This document shows, piece by piece, positions 35,791 through 44,936 of a stretch of DNA of 64,000 nt. Made by a program: the position numbers and the translations under genes. Positions within the stretch are counted from its first letter, which is position 1. Every line of letters starts with the position of its first letter. This DNA comes from Rhizobium herbae (GTDB taxonomy: Bacteria > Pseudomonadota > Alphaproteobacteria > Rhizobiales > Rhizobiaceae), in contig NZ_JAGGJV010000010.1 of NCBI RefSeq assembly GCF_017873135.1, forward strand, positions 186,001 through 250,000. Reading direction: 5' to 3'. Under the pieces are notes generated by a model. The model was not told the DNA's origin, searched no databases, and was given only the letters and a program-made list of their open reading frames with translations.

Positions 35791-37188
35791 CTAGAAGAGA
35801 AGGAAATCGTCCGCGGCCAGCGATATGCCGCGGGTCACCATTGCGAATTTTATCGCCGACGCCCCACCAGCGCCGTCCGCATCGAACAGCAGCGCGCCCG
35901 ACGCCTTGTCATAGATGATACGGTCATTGCCATCGAGAGCGGCCTTGCCGATCACAAAGGCTTCGGCGCTGAGAGCACCGGCCGCAAGCCCGACGAAGAT
36001 GGAGCTGTCCAGCCGGAACACGTCGTCGGCGGTGCGGAAGTCCGCAATCCTGTCGGCATTCGCCCGGCCGGGGGCGGTGTCGAAGACGAAGGAATCATGA
36101 CCGGCGCCGCCGGCCAGTGTGTCACGGCCAGCACCGCCGTTGAGGACATCATCACCAGCGCCGCCCCGAAGGCGGTCGCAGCCCGTGCCGCCGGCGAGAA
36201 TGTCGTCGCCCTCGCCTCCCCGCAGACGATCATTGCCGGCATCGCCGTTGAGCGTGTCGTTGAACCGGCTACCGGTAACCCGGTCGTTGCCGCCCATCGC
36301 CGCGACGATCACCGCATGATCGTACGCCTTGTAGCTGATGATGTCCTTGGCGTCCGTCAGGACGATGGATTGGGGTGGCAAGGCAACCGTGATCGTGATG
36401 GTCGCAAGATTGCTGTTGCCCTGGCCATCGGTGGCGTAGACCGTGAAGCTGTCGGTCCCCGTAAAGCCGGCCTCGGGTATATAATCGAAATAGTTGCCGT
36501 TCAGGAAGTCCTGGTGATAGTGCAGGCTGCCTGCATATTCGCCCTGGGGAAAGGGATAGTAGCCGCCATCATAGCGTGTTTCCTGCGCCAGCGTGCCATG
36601 ATCCGGTCCGTCCGCGACGACAAAGCTCAAAAGGTCGAAATCCGCATCCGCCGCGCTGAACTGGATATCGTCGAGAGATTGCCCGGTTGAAAGCGTAAAG
36701 GTCAGGTCGGTGACGGTGGGGGCATGGTTGACGAAGGTGTCGGGCTGAAGTGCACCATCCTCCAGGATGATCTGGTGCACGCCGTACTGGGTGTTTTCGC
36801 CGCCGAAATATTCGTTCGCGCCTATCCATGTCACCGTTATGTCGTCGGGGCTTTCGGCGGTGACGGAGACGATCTGCGTCGAAAGATAGGCCGCCTGGGC
36901 GGACAAGGTGCGGATATAGTTGCCTTCGTTGTCGAAAACATGCGTCTCCACCCTCGAAAAGATTTCGGTCCTACCGTCATTGGTGAAGGTCGTGACGGTA
37001 AAGAAACCGTCGAACACATCGACCGAGGCGAGATCGACCCAGCCAAAAAAATAGTCCGTCTGCGCCGCTATCGGACCGATGACATCGCCGCCGTCCGCCT
37101 CCGTGATCGTAAAAAGAATCGCATCGGGGCTCTCGTTGTTGGTGTCTTCCCATACGGTAAGCGCATTACCATTGCTCAAGATCGGCAT
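35791..37188 (-). CDS. RTX-type calcium-binding exoprotein with Ig/cadherin-like domain
   Basis: A 465-aa acidic protein without an N-terminal signal peptide. The middle part (about residues 190-290) is cadherin/Ig-like (NHAPTVTDLTFTLS; FTGTDSFTVYATDGQG). Residues about 310-385 carry roughly six RTX nonapeptides such as GGEGDDILA, GGAGDDVLN and GGAGRDTLA. A serralysin-type C-terminal domain (DRIADFRTADDVFRL) ends with DDFLLF, as in type I secretion substrates. Secretion by an ABC/HlyD/TolC system is expected; none of the efflux genes nearby is obviously that system. The start at 37188 has AGGA 8 nt upstream. Function outside the cell unknown. Confidence 0.85.
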   Translation of the reverse strand: MPILSNGNALTVWEDTNNESPDAILFTITEADGGDVIGPIAAQTDYFFGWVDLASVDVFDGFFTVTTFTNDGRTEIFSRVETHVFDNEGNYIRTLSAQAAYLSTQIVSVTAESPDDITVTWIGANEYFGGENTQYGVHQIILEDGALQPDTFVNHAPTVTDLTFTLSTGQSLDDIQFSAADADFDLLSFVVADGPDHGTLAQETRYDGGYYPFPQGEYAGSLHYHQDFLNGNYFDYIPEAGFTGTDSFTVYATDGQGNSNLATITITVALPPQSIVLTDAKDIISYKAYDHAVIVAAMGGNDRVTGSRFNDTLNGDAGNDRLRGGEGDDILAGGTGCDRLRGGAGDDVLNGGAGRDTLAGGAGHDSFVFDTAPGRANADRIADFRTADDVFRLDSSIFVGLAAGALSAEAFVIGKAALDGNDRIIYDKASGALLFDADGAGGASAIKFAMVTRGISLAADDFLLF

Positions 37189-37584
37189 CGGCTTCGTCCT
37201 TGTTGACGCGAGGAGACGGGAGGCTGAACTCGTTCCGTCGGTACCACAGGCCGGCAATCATGAACAGGCGCCGGAGGACGCCCCCATCCGGGATGGCCAA
37301 CAGTCCGTTATGGCGAGACAATCAGAGGCGTCACGCCCCGGAACAGGAGGCGACCCGCCGATATCGAATTTTACGATGCATAATCAATAGCATAAAGCGC
37401 CAGAGCGATGGGCTAGTGTCAACGCCCATTCATCCGCCTTGCCGCCTATTGCCATATTATGGTGCAGCGCAGCATCCATGTATGGCCATTCCCTGGACAA
37501 GAAGAAGCCCGCCGGATTTCTCTGGCGGGTTCCGGGTTTTGTGTGTGGGGCCTAACATCGACCACTTCCGCAGCGCCCCTGATC
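37189..37584. other. Gene-free region between the RTX and lipoprotein hydrolase genes
   Basis: Nearly 400 bases without a supportable gene. It must hold the promoter of the leftward RTX gene; a TTGACA (minus strand, 37422-37417) is present but no well-spaced -10. Near 37508-37529 lies the inverted repeat CCCGCC...GGCGGG described as a terminator candidate. The remainder shows nothing I recognise. Confidence 0.5.
37508..37529 (-). terminator. Possible terminator of the RND/lipoprotein hydrolase operon
   Basis: A stem CCCGCC/GGCGGG with a 10-nt loop lies about 57 bases beyond the hydrolase stop. In the minus-strand direction it is followed by CTTCTTCTTG, a pyrimidine-rich but imperfect T-tract. 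Modest support only; a T-run (GGTTTT) also follows on the plus strand. Confidence 0.4.
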
Positions 37585-38808
37585 TCAATACGAGATCTGA
37601 CCGTCAACGATCTGCCCGGTCGAGGGGGAAAGCTCGCGTTTCAACAGGTCGCGAGCCTCGCCGCTGATGACCGCGACCGGAGCCGCGACGGCAGCACGCG
37701 CTGCCGACCCGGCGAAATTGACGGCCGCCACCCCGACACGATCCGCAAATGTCGCCTCTCGGCCAGCGAGCGTTTGGCCAGCCAGCCGTCGCCCAAGCAA
37801 GCGTACGATCTCAGGACTGTCGGCGAAGGTATTGTGGCCGAGCGGATCTTTGGTCTTGATGGCGCTCGTGTCGATGACCGAAACGCCAAGTTCTTCAAGC
37901 ACGGAGGCATATGGCCTGAGATCCGAGCCACCGACGCGGTCGACGCCGCCCGAGAGCCAGCCGGACACCTCGAGAGCCTTGTCGTGTGTCGACGTCAGGA
38001 TGGCAAAATGCGGCCGCTTCGGACCCATCTCGATGAACTGACGACGAAATACGTCGATGTCGATATCCGGCGATGCCAGAATGACGTTCTTGACCTTCGC
38101 CGGGATCGATTTTTCGCGCATGGCGACACCGCGCAGGGCCTCTGCGGCAAGCCAGCCCCCCATGGAGTGAGCGAGGATCGTCACATCGGCAACGTCGGGA
38201 CTTTTCGCAGCCTGTAGGATCAGATCTTCCAGGGCACGGCGCGAATAGTTGGCACTCTCCTTGTCGTAGAGGTAGTCGAAGACACGGCCTCTCGACGGCC
38301 AGGTGAAGAGGATCGGTGTGGCATCGGTTCCCGAGTCATGGACGATCTGCGCGAAACGGAAGACCGCATCGGCATAGGTGTTGTTGAATCCATGGACGAA
38401 AATGATGACCTGACGCTTGGAGTTTTGGTTTCTATGGTACCAGTCCAGGACCTGCCCTTCCGATTGGATTGCGGCAACCTTGGTGGCCGCAAACTCCTTT
38501 TCGGGGTTGGGCGGCATGCGCGAAGGCCATTGCACCTCTCCGATCTTGCGGTTCCGGTCGGAGGGTATCGATACGGTGACACTCTTGAGGGAAATAGCCG
38601 TTCCGCGGCCGCCGGAATAGAGTTTGCCGGGATCCTCCGACCGCTTGCGTGTCGTGGCGACCAGCATGGTGACCCGGCTTGTGTCTGTCGGAGCAGCGGC
38701 AAGGGGCTGAAGGACGTTCTGGACACGGCTGGCGCAACCCGACGCAGCAAGACACAGGACCAGGAGAAGCGGGGCGGTTCGCCCAAGGAACGTGAGCAGG
38801 GCTGTCAT
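37585..38808 (-). CDS. Lipoprotein alpha/beta hydrolase, DUF900 family
   Basis: A 407-aa protein with a lipoprotein signal: TAPLLLVLCLAASGC, lipobox L-A-A-S-G-C. The hydrolase domain has VIIFVHGFNNTY, the nucleophile elbow AHSMGGWLA and the His region near GHNTFADSPE, matching PF05990 (DUF900). Substrate unknown; relatives are found near RND and OMP genes. The start at 38808 overlaps the RND pump stop (ATGA), so it is co-transcribed with the efflux genes, an unusual partner that suggests a shared role at the envelope. Confidence 0.85.
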   Translation of the reverse strand: MTALLTFLGRTAPLLLVLCLAASGCASRVQNVLQPLAAAPTDTSRVTMLVATTRKRSEDPGKLYSGGRGTAISLKSVTVSIPSDRNRKIGEVQWPSRMPPNPEKEFAATKVAAIQSEGQVLDWYHRNQNSKRQVIIFVHGFNNTYADAVFRFAQIVHDSGTDATPILFTWPSRGRVFDYLYDKESANYSRRALEDLILQAAKSPDVADVTILAHSMGGWLAAEALRGVAMREKSIPAKVKNVILASPDIDIDVFRRQFIEMGPKRPHFAILTSTHDKALEVSGWLSGGVDRVGGSDLRPYASVLEELGVSVIDTSAIKTKDPLGHNTFADSPEIVRLLGRRLAGQTLAGREATFADRVGVAAVNFAGSAARAAVAAPVAVISGEARDLLKRELSPSTGQIVDGQISY

Positions 38809-41800
38809 GCCAGTTCCGCCCGTTCCTCGCGTGGTATCCGGAACCAGGCGACATACAGCGCCGGGAGGAACAGCAGCGTCAGCGCCGTTCCCACGACGAT
38901 CCCACCCATCATGGCGTAGGCCATGGGGCCCCAGAATATTTCGTGCGAGATCGGGATCAGCGCGAGTGTCGCGGCTGCTGCCGTCAGCAGGATCGGCCGC
39001 ATGCGGTGTTCGGTTGCCTCCACCACCGCCGTCCAAGCCGACTTTCCAGCTGCCCGCAATGTCTCAATCTCCACGATCAAAATTACCGAGTTGCGAATAA
39101 GGATTCCGACGAGCGCAAGCACGCCCAGGAGCGCGACGAAGCCAAGCGGGGCGTTGCTCATCAGCAGGGCGGCGACGACACCGATGAGCGCCAAGGGCGC
39201 AACCGAAAAGACCAGGAACAACCGGTGGAAGCTCTGAAGCTGGACCATTAGCAGCGTTGCCATGATGAGCAACATAGCCGGCGCCACCGTCGCAATCGGA
39301 CCCTGCGACTTGGCACTTTCCTCCACCGCGCCGCCGACCTTGACGGAATACCCGGCAGGCAGTGTCTTCTCGAAAGCCGCAACCTTGTCGGAGAGCGCCT
39401 TCACGATGGTTGCCGGCTGCGTCGCATCGCCGATCCCGGCCTGGATCGTGATGGCCGGGACCCTGTCGCGGCGCCAGATCGTCGGCTGTTCGAGCTCATA
39501 CCGGAACGCCGCGACCGATGACAGCGGAACAGGCTGACCGCTGCTGCTCTGCAGCTGCAGATCGAGCAACGTGTCGATCGACTCCCGCTCCTTTTCTGCG
39601 GCACGGCCGACCACGTCGACCAGGTAGATGTCGTCCCTGACCTGCGTTACTGCATTCCCTTGAACGACGGTGTTCAGCGCCATGGCGATGTCCTGGGACG
39701 AAACACCGAGCTGTCGTGCCTTGTCCTGCAGTACGTCGATCTTCACGACGCGGGTCGGCTCATTCCAGTCGAAAGCCAGGTTTGTCAGCGAAGGATGCGC
39801 GCCAATAACGGTGCCGAGTTTCTGCGCCAGATCGCGCACCGTCTGGAGATCCTCACCGGACACGCGGTACTGAACCGGTTTGCCGACAGGCGGGCCGATG
39901 TCCAGAAGCTTTACATAGGCGTCAGTCCCAGGAAACGTCTTCTGAAGATAAGCTTGCGCTTCCTGCTTCAGCTTGTCGCGAACGTCGAGCCCTTTGGTGA
40001 CGATGATCGTCTGCCCGAAAGAAACATCAGCCGGCTGCACGTCGAAGGAAAGGATGAAGCGCGGCGCACCTCTTCCGACGTAGGTCGACCAGTGCTCCAC
40101 CGCAGGGTTGCCGGCCAGCACCTCACGCTCGAACTGAGCCATCTGACGGCTCGTTTCGGCAATGGAACTGTTCTGCGGCAGGTTCCAGTCGACGATCAGT
40201 TCCGGCCGGTCGGAGCTCGGGAAGAACTGCTGTTGCACCAGCGACAGGCTGATGATCGATCCGGCGAAAAGAACCACCGTGGCAATGATCGTCATCCAGC
40301 GCCAGCGCAGGCAGAATTGTAGCAGTCCAGAGAACACCTTTGCGAACCGGCCCTTGTGTTCGGCATGCTTCTTCATCGTCTTGGGAAGCAAGGTTACGCC
40401 GATGAGGGGTGTAAACAATACCGCGACGATCCAGGAGACGACGAGCGAAACGGCAATCACGACGAAGAGGGTGAAGGTGAATTCGCCGGCGCTGCTTTTG
40501 TTAAATGCGACCGGTATAAAGCCCGCGACGGTGACGAGCGTGCCCGTCAGCATCGGGAAGGCCGTGGATGTGTAGACGTGAGTGGCGGCTTTCCGGAGAG
40601 TCTCGCCCAGTTCCAGCCGTGCCACCATCATCTCGACGGCGATCATGGCGTCGTCAACGAGAAGACCGAGCGCAATAATGAGCGCCCCCAGCGAGATTCG
40701 CTGCAGCGAGATGTCGGCATAGAGCATCACCACGAAGGTGATGGCGAGCACGAGCGGGATGGCTATCGCTACGACCAGGCCAGCCCTGAACCCGAGACTG
40801 ATGAAACTGATCGCGAGCACGATCGCGACCGCCTCGAACAGGGCCTTTGTGAACCCTCCAACCGCCTCGTCAACCACTTTCGGCTGGTCGGATACCTGTT
40901 CGACCGAAACGCCGACGGGAAGATCCCGGACAATTTTGGTCATCGTTTTTTCGAGCGCTTCGCCGAAGGCGAGCAGGTTGCCGCCCGTCTTCATTCCAAT
41001 CGCCAGCCCGATCGCCGGCTTTCCGTTGAAGCGGAAGAGCGAAGTGGGCGGGTCGACATAACCGCGGGTGATGTTGGCGACGTCGGTCAGAGGAAAGAAG
41101 CGATCGTTCACTCTCAGATTGATCCCGCGCAAGGTGTCTTCGGAGATGAAGCGTCCGCCGACGCGCAGGGCAATGCGTTCCGGTCCTGCCTCGATAAAAC
41201 CCGACTGGGTGACGGCATTCTGCGCCTGTAGCGTGGCGATGATGTCGGCGCGGTCGATGCCGAGGGCCGCGATCTTGCGGGTAGAGAATTCGAGGTAGAT
41301 CACCTCGTCCTGTGCACCGACGATGTCGACCTTGCCGACATCCGGGATCTTGAGAATCTGCGTTCGCGCGCCCTCGGCGAAATCACGCAACTCCCTGTGA
41401 CTAAGCCCGTCTCCTGTAAAGGCAAAGATATTGCCGTAGACATCCCCGAATTGGTCGTCGAAAAACGGACCGACCACGCCCTGCGGAAACTCGTGCTTGA
41501 TATCGTCAATCAGGTTGCGTACCCGCGACCAGGTCGGCTTGACATCCCGGGCATTCGTATCCGGCAGCAGATCGACGAAGACGATCGCCTGACCAGCGGT
41601 CGTGATGCTTCTTGTATGTTCCAGGTTATCGAGTTCCTGCAGCTTCTTTTCGATGCGGTCCGTAACCTGCTGCGTCACTTCCTCGGCCGAGGCACCGGGC
41701 CACTGAGCCTGTATCACCATCGTCTTGATCGTGAAGGACGGATCTTCTTCACGGCCCAGACTTAGATAGGCATACGCGCCCGCCAGTGCGAAGATGATCA

Positions 41801-41861
41801 TGAAATACCAGACGAGAGAGCGATGCTCGAGCGCCCAGTCCGAAAGGTTGAATTTGCTCAC
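38805..41861 (-). CDS. RND-family efflux pump inner-membrane protein (AcrB-like)
   Basis: A 1018-aa proton-driven exporter. The first helix is WYFMIIFALAGAYAYLSLG, the porter domain begins with WPGASAEEVTQQVTDRIE, and the proton-relay aspartate pair occurs in GLLVDDAMIAVEMM. The second half repeats the fold (RRDRVPAITIQAGIGD, then VLALVGILIRNSVILIVEIE). It is closer to the short HAE/multidrug or solvent pumps than to heavy-metal CusA. It overlaps the adaptor gene before it by 4 bases. Together with the two adaptors and an outer-membrane factor it would form a tripartite pump; substrates unknown. Confidence 0.93.
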   Translation of the reverse strand: MSKFNLSDWALEHRSLVWYFMIIFALAGAYAYLSLGREEDPSFTIKTMVIQAQWPGASAEEVTQQVTDRIEKKLQELDNLEHTRSITTAGQAIVFVDLLPDTNARDVKPTWSRVRNLIDDIKHEFPQGVVGPFFDDQFGDVYGNIFAFTGDGLSHRELRDFAEGARTQILKIPDVGKVDIVGAQDEVIYLEFSTRKIAALGIDRADIIATLQAQNAVTQSGFIEAGPERIALRVGGRFISEDTLRGINLRVNDRFFPLTDVANITRGYVDPPTSLFRFNGKPAIGLAIGMKTGGNLLAFGEALEKTMTKIVRDLPVGVSVEQVSDQPKVVDEAVGGFTKALFEAVAIVLAISFISLGFRAGLVVAIAIPLVLAITFVVMLYADISLQRISLGALIIALGLLVDDAMIAVEMMVARLELGETLRKAATHVYTSTAFPMLTGTLVTVAGFIPVAFNKSSAGEFTFTLFVVIAVSLVVSWIVAVLFTPLIGVTLLPKTMKKHAEHKGRFAKVFSGLLQFCLRWRWMTIIATVVLFAGSIISLSLVQQQFFPSSDRPELIVDWNLPQNSSIAETSRQMAQFEREVLAGNPAVEHWSTYVGRGAPRFILSFDVQPADVSFGQTIIVTKGLDVRDKLKQEAQAYLQKTFPGTDAYVKLLDIGPPVGKPVQYRVSGEDLQTVRDLAQKLGTVIGAHPSLTNLAFDWNEPTRVVKIDVLQDKARQLGVSSQDIAMALNTVVQGNAVTQVRDDIYLVDVVGRAAEKERESIDTLLDLQLQSSSGQPVPLSSVAAFRYELEQPTIWRRDRVPAITIQAGIGDATQPATIVKALSDKVAAFEKTLPAGYSVKVGGAVEESAKSQGPIATVAPAMLLIMATLLMVQLQSFHRLFLVFSVAPLALIGVVAALLMSNAPLGFVALLGVLALVGILIRNSVILIVEIETLRAAGKSAWTAVVEATEHRMRPILLTAAAATLALIPISHEIFWGPMAYAMMGGIVVGTALTLLFLPALYVAWFRIPREERAELA

Positions 41862-42955
41862 GGGCGTGGCTCCTGTGCGAGTTTAACTTTCTGTCCATCG
41901 GCAAGTTCGTTGACCCCGGCGATGACGACTTCTTCGCCCTCCCGCAGCCCGGACAGTATCCGGACAGAGCGGGCATCGGCCGCCGGGGCATTGAGCTGGA
42001 CCGGTCTCGGCGTGACGGTTCCTGTCGACGGATTCACGACCCAGACCTGGTCAGCGCCACCCTTGTGACAAATGGCGGCGATCGGTAGCGCGATTTCTCG
42101 TGTCTTTCCGTCAACCATAGGCGTCGCGGTCACCACTGCACCGAGGCGGAAAACCTCCGGTGCCTGATCAACTGCGATCTTCAGCCTGTGGGTCCGGGTA
42201 TTGGCATCCGCCTGCGGCCCGATCTCGCGCACGACGCCAAAGGTCTGCACAGTGCGATCGAGTTGGAGGGCGATGTTGAAGCGGTCATCCAGATGCACGG
42301 ATCGAAATTGCGCCTCGGGAACATCGACGACCACATCACGCTGTTCCAGACGTGCCAGCCTGAGGACTGGCTGGCCCGCCGAAACTGTCTGCCCCATTTC
42401 AACGAAGGTGGCGGTAACAACGCCGTCGAACTCCGCCCTCACCTCGGCATAACCAAGCTGCTCATGCGCCTTGGCGAGGCTGGCCATCGATTTTGCGACA
42501 TTCGCTTTGGCCGATTTCAATTGTTGCTCGGCAAGGTCCCGATCCGCAACGCTGGCGGCGTTTATGCGCGCAAGGGTACGCCTGCGCTTTTCTGTCATGG
42601 CAGCGTTCTCAAACTGCGCCTCGGCATCACGCAGGTCGGCCTCTGCGCTCCTGACCGCCAGCCGCAGGCTCAGCGGATCAATCTCGGCAACAAGATCGCC
42701 TTTCTCCACGAGATCGCCCACGTCGACCTTGCGCGATACGATTCGTCCGAGCGTGCGGAAGGCCAGGTCGGTCTCGACCCGGGCCCGGACAACCCCGGGC
42801 AAGCCCCGGGCCTCCTCCTGCTCGGCTGTCACCGTGACGGATTTGACGGGACGGGGGCCTACCTCCTCGCCTGCGACCGAGCTTTGCTCGCAGCTGACAA
42901 GAAGTGAGATCGACAGAAAAAGGGGAAGGGAAGCATACCAACGGTTAAGGCTCAT
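41858..42955 (-). CDS. RND efflux periplasmic adaptor lipoprotein
   Basis: A 365-aa membrane-fusion protein. The N terminus SLPLFLSISLLVSCEQ is a lipoprotein signal (lipobox LVSC). It has the lipoyl half-motif pairs (GRIVSRKVDVGDLVEKGDLVAEI and LGYAEVRAEFDGVVTATFVE), a coiled-coil hairpin between them (about residues 95-160), and a beta-barrel/MP domain after it. It links the RND pump to an outer-membrane factor. Encoded directly downstream of a second adaptor gene with a 1-base gap. Confidence 0.9.
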   Translation of the reverse strand: MSLNRWYASLPLFLSISLLVSCEQSSVAGEEVGPRPVKSVTVTAEQEEARGLPGVVRARVETDLAFRTLGRIVSRKVDVGDLVEKGDLVAEIDPLSLRLAVRSAEADLRDAEAQFENAAMTEKRRRTLARINAASVADRDLAEQQLKSAKANVAKSMASLAKAHEQLGYAEVRAEFDGVVTATFVEMGQTVSAGQPVLRLARLEQRDVVVDVPEAQFRSVHLDDRFNIALQLDRTVQTFGVVREIGPQADANTRTHRLKIAVDQAPEVFRLGAVVTATPMVDGKTREIALPIAAICHKGGADQVWVVNPSTGTVTPRPVQLNAPAADARSVRILSGLREGEEVVIAGVNELADGQKVKLAQEPRP

Positions 42956-42956
42956 C

Positions 42957-44021
42957 TCACTTGCCCTCCCAGGCCACTGCCTGGCCTTCCTTGAGAAACT
43001 TTCCGCCGTCCGTGACGATCAGATCATTGGGGGCGATGCCGCCGGTCACGACGAAATCGTTTTTGCGGTAGCGGGCGACCGTAACCTTGCGGAGGGACAC
43101 GGAGCGGCTTTCGCTGTCGACCAGCCACACGGCGGGTTCACCTTTGGCCGAGGCGATCGCGCTATAGGACAGCACGATGCCCTTGCGCGGAGACGAGCGA
43201 AGCTTGCCCACGACCGGCGTGCCGAGCGGCCATTGCGCGTCCTGCGGAAACCCGACCTTGATCCGGATTGTACCGGCTTTGGTGTCTATCACCGGGGAGA
43301 CCTCCCGGATGCCGGCATGCACTTGGAGCGCACGATCGCCGACCGGCGCCACCTCGACGTCGGCTGACGGGGGGCCGCCCAGGAAGAAAGCCTCGAAGAC
43401 ATCGAACACCGCATCCCGGGGGCCGTCATGGGCAAGCGTGAAGGCGGACTGCGCGGCTGACACAACCTGCCCCACCTCTATGTTTCGCGCGGTGATGATC
43501 CCATCGGTATCGGCCTTCAACTCCGTATAGGACAATGCGTCCAGGGCTGTTGCCAGCGCTGCCTTTGCAGCTTCCAGAGAGGCCTGCGCGCTCGTCAGGT
43601 CCTTGCGAGATTCGTCAAAAACCTGCTGCGCTATCACCTGTGCCTGGGCGAGCTTTTCGGCCCGCTCGAAGGCCAGCATCTTTTGATTGACGATTGCCTG
43701 CGCCGATTCCAATGCGGCCCGGGCGACGCTTACGTCGGCTTGTTGCTCGACATCGTGAAGCCGTGCGAGGACTTCTCCGGCGTGAACGTGCGAGCCGACA
43801 TCAACCCATCTCTGAATGACCCTGCCACTGATGCGAAAGGAAAGTTCAGTCTGGATCCGGGCCTTCACCTCGCCCGTGATTTCCGCGCCCGGCTGATACT
43901 GGGCGGTCGTCGCGGGAACGACCCGCACCTGTTGCGGCGGTGGCGCCACCCGGGCCTGGTCCTCACAGCTGGCCAAGTAGGCGCAGGCAAGACCAATTCC
44001 CAACAATCGAAAAGGCTGCAT
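42957..44021 (-). CDS. Second RND efflux periplasmic adaptor lipoprotein
   Basis: A 354-aa membrane-fusion protein with lipoprotein signal RLLGIGLACAYLASC. It has the same order of domains as its neighbour: lipoyl half (ISGRVIQRWVDVGSHVHAGE), coiled coil (roughly residues 90-150, rich in A/E/K/Q), second lipoyl half (YTELKADTDGIITARNIEVG) and barrel domain. The start at 44021 has GGAG 6 nt upstream. It is the first gene of the pump operon and lies opposite the TetR gene. Two adaptors for one pump suggest a heteromeric adaptor ring. Confidence 0.9.
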   Translation of the reverse strand: MQPFRLLGIGLACAYLASCEDQARVAPPPQQVRVVPATTAQYQPGAEITGEVKARIQTELSFRISGRVIQRWVDVGSHVHAGEVLARLHDVEQQADVSVARAALESAQAIVNQKMLAFERAEKLAQAQVIAQQVFDESRKDLTSAQASLEAAKAALATALDALSYTELKADTDGIITARNIEVGQVVSAAQSAFTLAHDGPRDAVFDVFEAFFLGGPPSADVEVAPVGDRALQVHAGIREVSPVIDTKAGTIRIKVGFPQDAQWPLGTPVVGKLRSSPRKGIVLSYSAIASAKGEPAVWLVDSESRSVSLRKVTVARYRKNDFVVTGGIAPNDLIVTDGGKFLKEGQAVAWEGK

Positions 44022-44110
44022 TTTTTGCTCCGCTAGTGTTGCAACCAAAAAAGAGCCCACGCCGTTCATTTGCAGTCTCCGATCTGATGCGTGACGGGCC
44101 GCAGCCCTAT

Positions 44111-44176
44111 GTTGACAGCGCCCACTTAAGCGCAGAAGTAGACATTGTCAACATTGACTTGGCATAAAAGTTGACA
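44111..44176. promoter_or_regulatory. Putative TetR operators of the RND pump
   Basis: The divergent region has three copies of the heptamer GTTGACA/TGTCAAC: plus-strand GTTGACA at 44111-44117 and 44170-44176, and TGTCAAC at 44146-44152. The middle copy is part of a palindrome GTCAA-CA-TTGAC (44147-44158). TTGACA also doubles as a -35 element on either strand. This is where the TetR protein would be expected to bind; not proven. Confidence 0.5.
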
Positions 44177-44206
44177 CGCGCAACATCAGCATCTAGATGG
44201 ACAAGC

Positions 44207-44893
44207 ATGACCAAAGCCGCTTCAACTGCAGATCAGCGCCCCTATCACCATGGAGACCTACACCGGGCGATCGTCGGTGCTGCGCTCGATGTCCTCAGCG
44301 AATCGCAAAGCACGGAGTTTTCGCTTCGGGAACTCGCCCGTCGAGCGGGCGTCAGCCATAACGCCCCCTACAAGCACTTCGCCGACAAACGTGATTTGTT
44401 GGCGGCCGTCTCGGCGGCAGGATTCGAGCTTCTCGCAAAAAAGATGAGCGACGCGACGCAGCATCTCGACAGTCCGCGCGAGCGGCTGGCAGCAATTGCG
44501 CGTGCTTATGTTTGTGGCGGAGTCAACAATCCCGCGCTCTATAGGTTGATGTTCGGCGGCTATCTTGCCGGTCAGGATAATGGGCGCCCTGCTATCGAAA
44601 GAAATGCGGCTGAGAGCTTGAAGGCGCTTCTGGTGGACGCGATAAGCGACGGCGCTCTCGGACGCCTCCTTCCGAACACCGTGGCAAATACACGAGAGAT
44701 TAATGGTGCCATTCTAATCTTTTGGTCGCAAATGCATGGTCTCACTTTGTTGCTGGTAGACCACCTCGTCGGCCCCAGCGAAAAGGCAGACGAGCTGAGC
44801 GAGAGCGTCCTGCAAAGTATGCTTGATGGCTTGGCGAATGTTATTCCCGCCATCCCGGCAGGCGTGTGGGTAGGTCCTCCGCCTGCCGGGTAG
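44207..44893 (+). CDS. TetR-family regulator of the RND efflux operon
   Basis: A 228-aa repressor. The helix-turn-helix FSLRELARRAGVSHNAPYKHF is at about residues 40-60, after a basic tail with YHHGDLHRAIV, and a TetR_C_33-like ligand domain follows (NPALYRLMFGGYLAG). It is divergent from the two adaptors and the pump, so it probably derepresses them on ligand binding. The start at 44207 is preferred over upstream in-frame codons because those overlap the repeat region; no strong SD is seen. Ends 43 bases before the convergent secretin gene. Confidence 0.88.
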   Translation: MTKAASTADQRPYHHGDLHRAIVGAALDVLSESQSTEFSLRELARRAGVSHNAPYKHFADKRDLLAAVSAAGFELLAKKMSDATQHLDSPRERLAAIARAYVCGGVNNPALYRLMFGGYLAGQDNGRPAIERNAAESLKALLVDAISDGALGRLLPNTVANTREINGAILIFWSQMHGLTLLLVDHLVGPSEKADELSESVLQSMLDGLANVIPAIPAGVWVGPPPAG

Positions 44894-44936
44894 ATTGCAT
44901 TCAGCCCCCCTCATAGCGCAACGCTTTGCCGCAACG

